Below, in pieces: positions 31,330 through 39,930 of a stretch of 39,930 bases of DNA. The DNA comes from JAFDVL01 sp043736395. GTDB taxonomy: Bacteria; Acidobacteriota; Blastocatellia; RBC074. The stretch lies in NCBI GenBank assembly GCA_043736395.1, contig JAYTCQ010000151.1, positions 1 to 39,930 of the forward strand. Reading direction: 5' to 3'. Both the position numbers and the translations under genes were made by a program. Each line of letters opens with the position of its first letter. Position 1 is the stretch's first letter. Below the pieces are notes generated by a model. It was not told where the DNA came from, searched no databases, and was given only the letters and a program-made list of their open reading frames with translations.

Positions 31330-31774
31330 AACTAAATAACCCTCTGTTTTTCACAACACAATTATATTTTCGTGGCAATAATATCTCGGTACGTGCGCCA
31401 CATAACCTGAAATATTGCACCAATTTAAGCAGAAAAGCGAATGACCCGGATGAGTGCTGGGATGGTACAACGATTGCTCTAATCAATTTGGAGTTACTAA
31501 TAAGAGAAGGGTGAACATGAACGAACAACAGGAAGTAGAAAAAAATTAAAAGTCAGTCACTCTGGTTCTTAATGTTAAGTGGATATTAGGTTTATGAAAT
31601 ATAACTTAACGATAGAGCAGTGTGAAATTAATGTTAATCGTTTGGAGATTCATCTTGAAATCCAGAGCAGTTTGGCACTTTGAAATTATCCAAGCTGACA
31701 ATATCTGGAACTTGGCACTGACTAATTTTGACAACTACAGGCAGGAAAAAGATCAGAATACATAGCATAAATAT
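31330..31774. other. Intergenic region before the pilin operon
   Basis: The 445 bases hold the divergent promoters of the lipase and the pilin operon. A tiny frame at 31517-31549 (MNEQQEVEKN) has GAAGGG five bases upstream, and a 29-codon frame lies at 31594-31683; neither is supported beyond that. TTGGCACT occurs twice near 31673 and 31713, but the downstream GC expected of a sigma-54 site is missing. Confidence 0.35.
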
Positions 31775-32251
31775 ATGAAGTTACATTATCGAAAAAAAGC
31801 ATCAGGGTTTTCCTTATTAGAACTACTTGTAGTGGTTGGCATCATCAGCATCGTAAGCACCATGTCAATAGTGGTATTAAAAGGATCGCGTGATGCACTG
31901 ACCCTGGCCAGCGCCAGGCAAGAAGTGAAGGGCGTCCTTGAACTGGCGCGAGCGGAATCAATTAAACGTGACATTAATACTGAGGTGACTTTGATTAATA
32001 GCGGCAATTATATCTATCAATTTTCAATTACCGGAACGATAGCAAACGCTACCCACAGTTTGCCTTCTGGCGTGGGCTTTCAGTTTCCCGCCGGTATACA
32101 AAACCTGAAAGTGACCTTTACGCCCAGCGGAAAAGCGACCATGAAAGGTAATCTAAATGCAACTTTGTATAGAGAATTTAGTTTTGTCAGTTCGGCGGGA
32201 ACCAAAAAATTGACCATCAGCCCAGCTGGCGACATCAGCGAATCTCAATAA
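31775..32251 (+). CDS. FimT/GspH-type minor pseudopilin
   Basis: The 158-residue protein has the type IV prepilin signal KKASG|FSLLELLVVVGIISI, with Glu at +5 of the mature chain, followed by the long N-terminal helix and a beta-rich tail (VTFTPSGKATMKGN, TKKLTISPAGDIS) like GspH/FimT. A prepilin peptidase would cut after Gly11. It is the first of four minor-pilin genes in one direction and probably initiates pilus assembly with the others. Confidence 0.88.
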   Translation: MKLHYRKKASGFSLLELLVVVGIISIVSTMSIVVLKGSRDALTLASARQEVKGVLELARAESIKRDINTEVTLINSGNYIYQFSITGTIANATHSLPSGVGFQFPAGIQNLKVTFTPSGKATMKGNLNATLYREFSFVSSAGTKKLTISPAGDISESQ

Positions 32252-32268
32252 TTACTAAGGAATAAACA

Positions 32269-32775
32269 ATGAATAAACTACGAAAAAAAATCTCAAACTT
32301 AATTCAAATGCGGAAACATGAACAGGGTAGTTCAATGCTCGAAGTTACGGTCGCCCTTTTAGTTGCGAATATTGGATTATTAGGAGTGGCGCAGCTTATT
32401 TCGGTAGCAACTGTAATGAATAAAAACAGTAGTAATATGGTGGAATCTTCACGTGCGGCGCAAAAGATTATTGAACCTCTTCGAGCCAAGGATTTTTCTA
32501 ATGTTCAGGTCGGTTCGACCACAACTCAGTATAATGATCGATTTAATGTAACAACTGCAGTCACTGCCGATGGAAACACCGCGAAAAAAATCGCGGTCAC
32601 CGTTGAAGACACGAATTACGACTTAAAAGGGGGGACGCGAAGTTACACCTTCGTGAATTATCGAACCGACGATAAGGCACCAATTGGAAGTTATTACAAC
32701 AGTGCTTTGGCCGTTCCGAGCCCAACTCCAACCCCTACCAATTCTCCAAATGGCGGTTATACAACCGGTTCCTAG
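32269..32775 (+). CDS. PilV-type minor pilin
   Basis: The 168-residue protein has a prepilin motif EQG|SSMLEVTVALLVANIGLL with Glu +5, typical of PilV/GspI. After the helix come beta strands (IAVTVEDTNYDLKGGTRSYT) and a Pro-Thr-rich tail (PSPTPTPTNSP). A weak AAGGA lies nine bases upstream. It is 17 bases after the FimT-like gene. Confidence 0.85.
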   Translation: MNKLRKKISNLIQMRKHEQGSSMLEVTVALLVANIGLLGVAQLISVATVMNKNSSNMVESSRAAQKIIEPLRAKDFSNVQVGSTTTQYNDRFNVTTAVTADGNTAKKIAVTVEDTNYDLKGGTRSYTFVNYRTDDKAPIGSYYNSALAVPSPTPTPTNSPNGGYTTGS

Positions 32776-32812
32776 ACGAAAACTTACGCACATGCAAATA
32801 CAAGGATTTAGT

Positions 32813-33490
32813 ATGTATAAAATCATAAAGAACTCACGATGGAGAAAGCCTGTCCGGCGAAATGCTTGCAAGTCCGAGCAAGGATTTTCAGTGTTGGAGC
32901 TTCTGATCTCCACGGGAATTACTATTGGAATCATTGGTATGAGCCTGCAATTACTCAATCAATCACAAAAGTTGTTTCAAAAGCAAAGCGGTCGAATGAC
33001 CGCGCAAAGCCGCGCCCGTAAAGTTATTAATCTGATTACTACAGACGTACGTGCTACAGGATTAACACCGATCTCGGTAACAGCAGGCGTTATACCAGGA
33101 CTTGATGAAGCTTTTTCTAACAAAATTCGTATGTATGGTGATCGTCAAGGTGATGGAACTTTTGGTAGTAGCATAGCAACGAATGGCAACGATGATATTA
33201 GTTATTATGTTACTTCCAGAAAGCTTTATCGTGTCGCTCCGAATGACGCTGAATTTGGGACTGCAGTGATGGCCGAGAATGTGGCACTTCTTACGTTTCG
33301 TTACTACGATGCAACAGGCAACGAGTTTGTTCCTGCGTCTGGGCTGTCATTAACACAGTCTCAGAGGTTTCAGGTTGCACGCATTGATGTGATCGTAACG
33401 GTTGATATTATCGAAGGAAATACAATCAACGGATCAATTACACTTGAAAGCCCAATAGCTTTGCGGCCAAGAATCATGGATGGCTATTGA
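32813..33490 (+). CDS. PilW-type minor pilin
   Basis: I start this 225-residue protein at the ATG at 32813 because the prepilin leader MYKIIKNSRWRKP...SEQG then has a normal length and AAGGA lies eight bases upstream; longer frames run into the PilV gene. The motif G|FSVLELLISTGITIGIIGMS is a type III signal. The body has the PilW-like segment RKVINLITTDVRATGL, a beta domain, and LTFRYYDATGNEF near the end. It belongs to the same operon. Confidence 0.87.
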   Translation: MYKIIKNSRWRKPVRRNACKSEQGFSVLELLISTGITIGIIGMSLQLLNQSQKLFQKQSGRMTAQSRARKVINLITTDVRATGLTPISVTAGVIPGLDEAFSNKIRMYGDRQGDGTFGSSIATNGNDDISYYVTSRKLYRVAPNDAEFGTAVMAENVALLTFRYYDATGNEFVPASGLSLTQSQRFQVARIDVIVTVDIIEGNTINGSITLESPIALRPRIMDGY

Positions 33491-33598
33491 TAAAAAAGCA
33501 CTAATTTCTTGCCCATTTAACATCAAGAAATACGCACGAAAAAGCGTCTCAAATCTCAATTTTAATCAGAATATTACTATTTGCCGAAAGATACGAGT

Positions 33599-34930
33599 AT
33601 GAAAATGACCACCACTATTTATTTGAAGGGTCAGCAGGGAAGTGCCTTGATAATGACTATGATGAGCATGATGCTGATGACGGTATTAGGATTGGCGTTA
33701 GTATTTTCAGCCAGTAATGAAAATCTTAGCTCTAACAGTGAGACACTCGCAAATCAGGCGTATTATGCCGCCGAAGCCGGGCTTGACGAAGCGGTCATGG
33801 TATTGCGCGGCAATCGTGTCCCGCTTGGCTCGACTAATACAAGCGAAACCATTACGCAAAATCAAATCAATTTGCAAGTGGGGGCAACACTTTCCAGTTC
33901 CAATCGGAGTACTGATGCAGCAACCTTCGCGCGCCTCTCACGGTGGCTGCCATATTCAGCCACCAATGTAACCGCATCGGATTTAACTTTACCTTTACCC
34001 GCCAATGCTGCGGTTGTATTGAATCCAACGGAGCCAGTCAGTAAGCAGCTTTCTTATCAAATACAAATAATAAAACTCAATGCAACTGATATTCAAATAA
34101 CTTCCACAGGGATTGCTCCGCAGGGTGCTCGACGTAGTTTGAAAATGAAGTTGAAAGATGCCGGAAATATTCCGGGTAAGTTTGGTCTAACAGTTGTTCC
34201 GGCGGCAGTGACATTGTTAGGTAATCAACCGAAAGGTACTGTGGGAAATAGTGCGGCGAAATCATTAAGCGGCAAAGATTGCGGTGGGACATCAGAAAAA
34301 CCAATCGTTGGAGCAGTCGGACAAACAAATGCGAATTATGCGTGGAATAACAGTCTTAAGAACCAAGCAGGGCAGTACGAGACTACTTATAGTAACGCCA
34401 CGAGCGGTATCGTAGCGGATATTTCTGTTCCGAATTCTACTTATGGCGTGACAGGTGACATTCCCTTTAATAATAATCAGACTAAAGCCGAGCAATTCAT
34501 TACGGAAGTCTCGCAGGTTGCGCATCGTGTTGTAAACAGTGGTGCCTCGTTAACTCTTGCTGATATGGGAACTACTACTAACCCTAAAGTTGTATTGGTA
34601 AAAGGCGACATGACCTTGACGAACAGTGGGACTGGATTACTGGTTGTAACAGGTAAGTTAACTTTAAGCGGTAATTTCAATTATGAAGGACTAATTATCG
34701 TGTTAGGAAAGGGCGAAGTCCTCAGAAATGGTGGAGGTAACGGACAGATAAAAGGCGGAATCATTATCGGGAAATACGACAACACTACATTAGATGATTC
34801 TGAGTTCGATCCAAATGCCTGGCTTTCTACGAATGGCGGCGGTAACTCGCTGATCCAATATTGCACAGCGTCGATCAATAAGGCTTTGGGTGCGTTGCCC
34901 ACAGCCTCAATAACTTCGCTGTCTCATTAG
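33599..34930 (+). CDS. PilX-type minor pilin with large C-terminal domain
   Basis: The 443-residue protein starts MKMTTTIYLKGQQGSALIMT and continues through a hydrophobic helix (MLMTVLGLALVFSASNENL) with AYYAAEAGLDEAV, the PilX signature of a QG-SALI signal that lacks the usual Phe. The C-terminal 250 residues are Gly/Asn/Thr rich with repeated beta turns (NSGTGLLVVTGKLTLSGNFN; EGLIIVLGKGEVLRNGGG), which looks like a beta-helix. A TTG start at 33581 is possible but less likely. The last gene of the pilin group; no PilY1 follows. Confidence 0.82.
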   Translation: MKMTTTIYLKGQQGSALIMTMMSMMLMTVLGLALVFSASNENLSSNSETLANQAYYAAEAGLDEAVMVLRGNRVPLGSTNTSETITQNQINLQVGATLSSSNRSTDAATFARLSRWLPYSATNVTASDLTLPLPANAAVVLNPTEPVSKQLSYQIQIIKLNATDIQITSTGIAPQGARRSLKMKLKDAGNIPGKFGLTVVPAAVTLLGNQPKGTVGNSAAKSLSGKDCGGTSEKPIVGAVGQTNANYAWNNSLKNQAGQYETTYSNATSGIVADISVPNSTYGVTGDIPFNNNQTKAEQFITEVSQVAHRVVNSGASLTLADMGTTTNPKVVLVKGDMTLTNSGTGLLVVTGKLTLSGNFNYEGLIIVLGKGEVLRNGGGNGQIKGGIIIGKYDNTTLDDSEFDPNAWLSTNGGGNSLIQYCTASINKALGALPTASITSLSH

Positions 34931-34965
34931 TCGTCAAACCGAAATTATTTTCGCCTTCTTCGCTC

Positions 34966-35049
34966 TCAGTCTTTGGGAGCTTCGAAGACGATTCTGATTT
35001 CTAATAAATAATTGCGGATTTCATTGCTGCGGGCAATTTTGGACAAGAG
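34966..35049 (-). pseudogene. Remnant of a cysS 3' end
   Basis: On the minus strand this stretch reads LLSKIARSNEIRNYLLEI then RIVFEAPKD and a stop (34966-34968). It aligns with the last part of the intact cysS nearby, NFTRSDEIRQQLLEMGIVLE then DTKE, with 12 of 24 residues identical. That end is distinctive of cysteinyl-tRNA synthetases. Nothing else of the synthetase is left on this side, and the copy is more diverged than the SRAP fragment. Confidence 0.65.
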
Positions 35050-35163
35050 CATTTGTCTCAGAATTGCCCGTGCGCATTTGCGCTTAAGTTGGAAGGCCAT
35101 GTACGAAATATCAAAAATTATGTAAAGTATTACAAGTCAAGAATACAAGGGATGGAAATTACT

Positions 35164-35394
35164 ATGAAGGACGCTATTAATCGTCGCAACAAACATTTTA
35201 TTTTAGACGAAAACCAACTAAAACTTGCCAGGAAATTAATCGGAGCCAAGTCTGATACGGAAACAATTGAAATTGCCTTGACTGAGCTAATCAATGAAAG
35301 ACAAAGAAATCATCAGGTATGGAAAGCAACCGAGAAATTAATCAAAAGCGGTATCGAAGTTCAGGATGTTTTCGGACAACTGAACGATCAATAA
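35164..35394 (+). CDS. Orphan VapB-like antitoxin
   Basis: The 76-residue protein (ATG at 35164; a start at 35152 is possible) begins MKDAINRRNKHFILDENQLK and continues LARKLIGAKSDTETIEIALT, the ribbon-helix-helix-like start of VapB/DUF2191 antitoxins (L-D-x-x-L-L-x-x-A-...-T-x-T-x-x-A-I). A VapC PIN-domain gene should follow, but cysS begins 18 bases downstream in the opposite direction and no PIN motif is seen. It is therefore solitary, lying between the cysS remnant and cysS. Confidence 0.75.
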   Translation: MKDAINRRNKHFILDENQLKLARKLIGAKSDTETIEIALTELINERQRNHQVWKATEKLIKSGIEVQDVFGQLNDQ

Positions 35395-35412
35395 TAGTAC
35401 GGATAGATTTCA

Positions 35413-36810
35413 TTATTTCCGCTTCCACCTGACACCTTCCTTCGTATCCTCCAGCACAATTCCCATCTCCAATAATTGCTGACGAATTTCATCGCTTCGC
35501 GTGAAATTCCTCGCGGCGCGGGTGGATTGTCGTTCGTCCACTAACGCCTGAATGTCGGCATCCAGCATTTCCTGTGGCGCTTCATCGAAAATATTGAAGA
35601 CAGAATTCATCCTGGTGATGACTTCGAGCAACGCGTATTTGTCGTCGTATTTAATCGTGCCATCGGCGAGCGCGATGTTCACTTCGCGGACAAAATCGTG
35701 CATCGCGGCGAAGGCGGCGGGGACGTTTAAATCATCGTCCAATGCTTCTTCAAATCTTTGCAGAGCGCGTTTGCTTAGCACTGGCATCGCGGCATTTGAA
35801 CCTGGATGACAATTCGCTTCTTTCAATCTCACCTGAAAATCATTCAACCGATTGACTGCGCTTTCAGCTCCGCGCAAACCTTCGAGCGTGAAATTAAATT
35901 GCTTCAGATGCTGCGCCGAAAGCAGCATGTAGCGAATGGCGCGAGGCGAAAATCCCTGTTCGACCAAGCTCCGTACGGTGTAGTAATTCCCTTTGGACTT
36001 AGACATTTTCTCGCCTTCCGCCAACAGAAATTCTGAATGCACCCAATATTTGACGAAAGGTTTTCCGGTCGCGCCTTCGCTTTGCGCAATTTCGTTTTCG
36101 TGATGCGGGAAAACTAAATCAATCCCTCCGGCGTGAATGTCAAAACTTTCTCCGAGCGTTTTCATAGACATCGCTGAACATTCGATGTGCCAGCCCGGAC
36201 GCCCTTCGCCAATGGCAGTTTGCCACGAAGGCTCGCCGGGTTTGGAGGCTTTCCACAAGACGAAATCCCGCGCATTTTCTTTCTCGTATTCGTCAGCGTC
36301 TACGCGGTCGCTCCCCCCGTCAATATTGCCTTCAAAGTTGATTTTGGAAAGTTTACCGTAGTCCTTAAATCCGGCGATGCGGTAATAGGTGGAGCCGTCC
36401 GATTCGTACGTCAATCCATTCGTTGACAACTTCTGAATGATGTCTACCATCTCGTCAATATAATCGGTAGCGCGAATAATTTGTTCTGGACGTTCCAGTC
36501 CGAGCGCATCCCAATCTTCAAAAAATAAATTAATATATTTCGTAGTGAATTCGCGGAAGTCAGAATTTTCTTCGCTGGCGCGTTTGATAATTTTGTCTTC
36601 GATGTCTGTGATATTCATCACATGCGTCAAATCGTAGCCCTTGTATTTCAAGTAGCGACGCAGCAAATCCCCGAACACAAACGTCCGAAAATTTCCAATG
36701 TGGGCAAAGTCATAAACCGTCGGCCCGCAGATATACATCCGAACTTTATTGCCATCGAGCGGCGTGAATTCTTCGACTTGGGCAGTGAGTGTGTTGTGCA
36801 ATTTGAGCAT
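35413..36810 (-). CDS. cysS: Cysteinyl-tRNA synthetase
   Basis: The 465-residue class I synthetase starts MLKLHNTLTAQVEEF at 36810; a longer frame to 36966 adds non-homologous residues. It has zinc ligand Cys28 (YICGPTVYD), HIGN at 37-40 (the HIGH motif), later WHIECSAMS and FPHHENEIAQSE ligands, and KMSKSKGN. The C-terminal DALR-like region and the end IVLEDTKEGVRWKRK complete it. It charges tRNA-Cys in the cytoplasm. A diverged copy of its last codons lies beyond the VapB-like gene. Confidence 0.96.
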   Translation of the reverse strand: MLKLHNTLTAQVEEFTPLDGNKVRMYICGPTVYDFAHIGNFRTFVFGDLLRRYLKYKGYDLTHVMNITDIEDKIIKRASEENSDFREFTTKYINLFFEDWDALGLERPEQIIRATDYIDEMVDIIQKLSTNGLTYESDGSTYYRIAGFKDYGKLSKINFEGNIDGGSDRVDADEYEKENARDFVLWKASKPGEPSWQTAIGEGRPGWHIECSAMSMKTLGESFDIHAGGIDLVFPHHENEIAQSEGATGKPFVKYWVHSEFLLAEGEKMSKSKGNYYTVRSLVEQGFSPRAIRYMLLSAQHLKQFNFTLEGLRGAESAVNRLNDFQVRLKEANCHPGSNAAMPVLSKRALQRFEEALDDDLNVPAAFAAMHDFVREVNIALADGTIKYDDKYALLEVITRMNSVFNIFDEAPQEMLDADIQALVDERQSTRAARNFTRSDEIRQQLLEMGIVLEDTKEGVRWKRK

Positions 36811-37179
36811 GTAAATTGATCCAGCGTGAATTGATATTAATGCGAATAAGCGGTGCAGTTTAGCACAAAATAGAGGACGGGGAACAGGAGCAGAAAGTTT
36901 TGTTAAAGGTGCTTTTACCTTCCTTGCCTTACGTTTATATCTATTGTACATTCGCTCTTCAATCATAAATTGTAGTTCTGTTATTTTCTTACGCCAGTTG
37001 CATCAGCCATAAGCTAAGTAATTGGCTGATAATTTACTCATAAATAGTCTTTTTTTCTTATTCAGGCTCTCTCTGGTCGTGAGGTGGTAAGCGTTCAGGC
37101 GGAATTCTGGCTGTCTTTGCTCACGCTTAGAGAGGGTTTTCAGGTAACTGAATCCAATTTTAGAATTGTTCTTTTGCGC
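36811..37179. other. Divergent region between cysS and the sigma factor gene
   Basis: These 369 bases separate divergent genes and must contain both promoters. An in-frame extension of the sigma gene to a GTG at 37084 is open, but its residues do not fit the family, so I treat it as non-coding. No hairpin or riboswitch (such as a T-box) was recognised. Confidence 0.4.
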
Positions 37180-37755
37180 ATGCAGAAAGAAATTCGACAA
37201 CGTGAAATTACCCCTGACGCCTTTCGCGCTTTTCTGGTGTGGCTTTCTCCTCAGAAAATTGAAGACGGCGAAGCCTACGAAAAGGCGCGTCGTCGTTTAG
37301 TTATCTTTTTTGCCAGCCGCCAATGTCGTGATCCCGAAGCGCATGCCGACGCAACAGTGGACATCGCCATCCATAAATTAAGCGCGATCCCAACTGAAAT
37401 CCCGCCGCTGGCTTATCTTTTGGGTATCGCCAAAAATGTCTTTCGGGATTATTTGCGTAAGCTCCAGCATGAAGCCTCGGCTCTCGAAGGCATCCAGCAG
37501 AATAGAATTCCCCCGCAACCGGAAATTGAACGTAACCATACGTGTCTTGAGGGATGCTTGAACGAGTTGCCGTCAGACGAACGCGCCACGCTGCTGAGCT
37601 ATTATAGTCAGGACAGAATTGCCAAAATCGAACTGCACCGTCGCTTAGCTGAGCAACAGAACCTGACTGTTAACGCCTTGCGAAATCGCATCTTCCGACT
37701 CAATAAACGAATGGCGCAATGTTTAGAAAAATGCCGGGAAGATTTTTCCGTGTGA
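37180..37755 (+). CDS. ECF-type sigma factor
   Basis: From the ATG at 37180 the 191-residue protein reads ITPDAFRAFLVWLSPQKIED then GEAYEKARRRLVIFFASRQC and DPEAHADATVDIAIHKLSAI, the start of a sigma-70-like ECF subfamily common in Acidobacteriota. Region 2 continues LAYLLGIAKNVFRDYLRKLQ; region 4 is LPSDERATLLSYYS... LTVNALRNRIFRLNKRM (helix-turn-helix). It should direct RNA polymerase to a small regulon, probably including the next gene. No strong ribosome site precedes the chosen start; a GTG at 37084 is the alternative. Confidence 0.8.
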   Translation: MQKEIRQREITPDAFRAFLVWLSPQKIEDGEAYEKARRRLVIFFASRQCRDPEAHADATVDIAIHKLSAIPTEIPPLAYLLGIAKNVFRDYLRKLQHEASALEGIQQNRIPPQPEIERNHTCLEGCLNELPSDERATLLSYYSQDRIAKIELHRRLAEQQNLTVNALRNRIFRLNKRMAQCLEKCREDFSV

Positions 37756-37782
37756 TGTTTCGTACTTTTTTAGCATACAACA

Positions 37783-39867
37783 ATGGACAACGCAGAAAGA
37801 CAATTGAGTATGAATAACGCAGACGAGAACAGGATTAAGCAGTACTTGCTCGGCGCGTTGTCAGAAACTGATCGTGAGCAACTTGAAAATACGCTGCTGG
37901 TCAGCGACGAAGGGCTTGAATCCATTGAACTCATCGAAGAAGAATTAATCAACGATTACTTGTCAGGTGAGTTGAACGAAACTGAGCGGCAGCAATTTGA
38001 AACCATATTTCTTTGCACCGCGAATCGAAAAAGTAAGCTCGAATATTTGCGTACTCTACGAAAAATTGCTGCCCAAACGCAGGCTGAACCGGAGTTGGCT
38101 CCGAACGTGATTTCTTTTCCGCAACAGCCAAAACAATTTTCTACCCGTATGTTTTCACGCCAATGGCTCCAACTTGCCGCCTCCCTTCTGCTCACTTTGG
38201 GCATTGGGTTTGTTGTCTGGAAGTTCTTGCCGGGTACGGATCAAAATCTCATCGCGTTGAATCGCGCTTACGCTACGCAGCGTCCACTCGAAGCCCGCAT
38301 TGCAGGATTCAACTATGCGCCGTTTGCGCAAACACGCGGCACGAATGAAACAGAGGCAAGCGTCCGAATCCTGCGCGAACGCGCAGAGCGTATTCTGTTG
38401 GATGCTATTGCTGAAAAGCCTACCGCCGCCAATAAACACGCGCTTGGGAAATTCTATTTAGCTGAAAAAAAATTCGATCAGGCTCTGGAACAATTTAAGG
38501 CTGCATTGGTTGAGCTACCAAAAAACGCTACGCTCGAAAACGATCTGGGTGCTACTTTTTTTGAACTGAGTAAACAGGAAGCCTTTAAAAATCAAGGTGG
38601 CGAAAGCATGCGGCATCTGGCGGAAGGTTTTGAACACGTCAGCCGCGCTCTTGAATTACAACCCGATTACGCGGAAGCCCTTTTCAATCGCGCCCTTTGC
38701 AAAGAAAAACTGCTGCTTAATGCGCAAGCAATCGAAGACTGGAAGCTCTACCTGCAACTGGATGCGAAATCACTCTGGGCAGATGAAGCGCGTCGCCATA
38801 TTGAAGAGCTTCAGAAAACAGGCCGTCTGATTTACGATCCAGAGAAATGGTATACCAATTTCCTTGCCGCCAGCGCAGCCCGCGACGACAATCGTGCCTA
38901 TCAATTCCTAACAGAAAGCTATCAGGTGACAGGCAACGTCATCATCGAACGCTTGATTGATGAATATCTCGCCGCCAAGGAGAGCCGCGATGAAGCGAAA
39001 AGCGTGCAGTGCCTGCAATTATTGGATTATGCCGGACGGCTGACGTTAGCGCGTGCCAATGATCCTTATTTTGCAGAACTGGCAAAGTATTATCGGCAAA
39101 GCTCTCCGGCTCAGCGGCTGCAACTTCGCGATGCCCGCCAGCAAATTCAGGATACGATCAAACTGTCCAGAAAAGGTGAGAAGAAGAAGGCTGTAGAGAA
39201 GTACCTTGTTCTGCAAAAACTCTTTCAGCAGTTAGACGATCATTGTGAAAGTGCATTTGTGAGCTATTTACGGGGTGTAGCACTATTACGACTGAATCAG
39301 GTTATTGAGTGCGAAGCGATTTTTACGCCTATGTCGCAACCTTCCAATCGTTTTAAATGGTTAAGAGGGCAAGCTCTCTATGTACTTTCTGACGGTTATG
39401 ACAGACAGGGAATGCTGAGTGATTCTGTTCAAACCACTCAAATTTCTTTAGAAATTGCTGACCAGTTACAGGATACAAATTTCAAATTTAGAAGCCTGAA
39501 TCAGCTTGCGATATATTCTTATTTAGTCGGTGATTGGCAACCATCGCTCACTTATCTTGCGCAGGCACGAGCAATTGCTACGACTGGGGCGACCGCCGAG
39601 ATTGAAATATGGGGAATTGTCACTATGAACGCGCTTGTTTGTTCTGACTTACAATTCCTGTATACAGCTATCGCCTTGCAAAAAGAAGCTGTACAAATAG
39701 CTAAAGAACTGCACCGTGATTTGCAGTTATCACTTTCCTACACATATTTAGGCACGATCTTGGGCTTACAGGGGAACTATTCGAACGCTATTGAATTTAC
39801 TAGGCGAGGTTACGATATAGGAGTACGTTCTAGTAAGTACCTAAGCAAAATTAATCTGGTATTTTGA
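37783..39867 (+). CDS. Membrane-anchored TPR protein with anti-sigma-like N-terminus
   Basis: The 694-residue protein begins with an acidic helical segment (ENRIKQYLLGALSETDREQL... ELINDYLSGELNETERQQFE) like the cytoplasmic domains of anti-sigma factors, without a zinc motif. One membrane helix follows at about 128-146 (WLQLAASLLLTLGIGFVVW). The outside part is a long series of TPR repeats (AANKHALGKFYLAEKKFDQA; EALFNRALCKEKLLLNAQAI; the last near YTYLGTILGLQGNYSNAIEF). Many relatives carry a C-terminal enzymatic (often CHAT) domain; here a stop comes after the TPRs. The 27-base gap from the sigma gene suggests it is its regulator. Confidence 0.82.
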   Translation: MDNAERQLSMNNADENRIKQYLLGALSETDREQLENTLLVSDEGLESIELIEEELINDYLSGELNETERQQFETIFLCTANRKSKLEYLRTLRKIAAQTQAEPELAPNVISFPQQPKQFSTRMFSRQWLQLAASLLLTLGIGFVVWKFLPGTDQNLIALNRAYATQRPLEARIAGFNYAPFAQTRGTNETEASVRILRERAERILLDAIAEKPTAANKHALGKFYLAEKKFDQALEQFKAALVELPKNATLENDLGATFFELSKQEAFKNQGGESMRHLAEGFEHVSRALELQPDYAEALFNRALCKEKLLLNAQAIEDWKLYLQLDAKSLWADEARRHIEELQKTGRLIYDPEKWYTNFLAASAARDDNRAYQFLTESYQVTGNVIIERLIDEYLAAKESRDEAKSVQCLQLLDYAGRLTLARANDPYFAELAKYYRQSSPAQRLQLRDARQQIQDTIKLSRKGEKKKAVEKYLVLQKLFQQLDDHCESAFVSYLRGVALLRLNQVIECEAIFTPMSQPSNRFKWLRGQALYVLSDGYDRQGMLSDSVQTTQISLEIADQLQDTNFKFRSLNQLAIYSYLVGDWQPSLTYLAQARAIATTGATAEIEIWGIVTMNALVCSDLQFLYTAIALQKEAVQIAKELHRDLQLSLSYTYLGTILGLQGNYSNAIEFTRRGYDIGVRSSKYLSKINLVF

Positions 39868-39930
39868 GCCAACCTCGACTAATACTTTTTTCAAGGCACG
39901 GTATAAGGTTTGACAAGACTCGTAAGCCGA

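Noticed and set aside
31594..31683. A 29-codon ORF upstream of the pilin genes
   Set aside because: No ribosome site and no recognisable features.
31660..31740. Sigma-54 promoter for the pilin operon (TTGGCACT twice)
   Set aside because: The GC doublet ten bases after GG is absent in both places.
32684..32812. Longer start for the PilW-type gene
   Set aside because: It would overlap most of the PilV tail and give a prepilin leader of about 67 residues, far too long.
36811..36966. N-terminal extension of cysS
   Set aside because: The extra 52 residues are basic and unlike CysRS, which starts at MLKLHNTL.
37084..37179. GTG-initiated extension of the sigma factor
   Set aside because: The added residues do not fit the family start and there is no clear ribosome site, though it cannot be excluded.

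Overview
The window (about 45-50% GC) most resembles a chromosome segment of an uncultured Acidobacteriota, Blastocatellia-like bacterium. This is an inference from gene content: a CarD-less but HU/MerR/tRNA-Pro neighbourhood, an ECF sigma factor paired with a TPR protein, secreted WD40-TPR proteins, type IV minor pilins and many short palindromic repeats. No 16S rRNA or other definitive marker is present, so the assignment is tentative.

Layout. 1-4233 (+): an aromatic-acid module with the 3' end of a feruloyl-CoA synthase-like ligase, a short-chain dehydrogenase, 4-hydroxybenzoate 3-hydroxylase (pobA) and an MFS transporter. 4296-6203 (-): a secreted WD40-TPR protein. 6856-15817 (+): a complete type I-C CRISPR-Cas locus in the order cas3-cas5-cas8-cas7-(small unknown gene)-cas4-cas1-cas2-array with three spacers. 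cas8c carries a one-base frameshift and contains a well-formed internal start for Cas11c. 15923-18577: a defence and toxin-antitoxin patch (AbiEi antitoxin, truncated AbiEii, DUF4258/YgiT-type pair, XRE regulator plus SRAP protein). It is bounded on the far side by a decayed second copy of the SRAP gene's 3' end. 18977-21470 (-): tRNA-Pro(GGG), a MerR regulator, an HU/IHF protein and a class III aminotransferase.

21889-30009 (+): six tightly overlapping genes (UbiA-like prenyltransferase, PEP-synthase/rifampin-phosphotransferase-like dikinase, DUF3419/BtaA-like protein, dolichol/phytol-kinase-like membrane protein, GNAT-like protein, AMP-binding ligase). They look like one operon for an unidentified lipid or prenyl-lipid pathway. 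30037-31329 (-): a secreted class 3 lipase. 31775-34930 (+): four type IV minor pilin genes (FimT/GspH, PilV, PilW, PilX types). 34966-36810: a cysS 3'-end remnant, an orphan VapB-like antitoxin and intact cysS. 37180-39867 (+): an ECF-type sigma factor and a membrane-anchored TPR protein.

Three things stand out. (1) Two unrelated toxin-antitoxin insertions sit just downstream of a host gene (SRAP; cysS), and each has a diverged copy of that host gene's 3' end on its far side. That is the footprint expected of elements that integrate into, and replace, gene 3' ends. (2) A palindromic element of about 130 bp occurs in frame inside the AMP-binding ligase, and a second copy overlaps the 3' end of the dikinase gene, so the repeat contributes protein sequence. 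(3) The cas operon has a translationally coupled extra gene, palindromes at the cas5/cas8, cas4/cas1 and cas1/cas2 junctions, and a frameshift in the large subunit.
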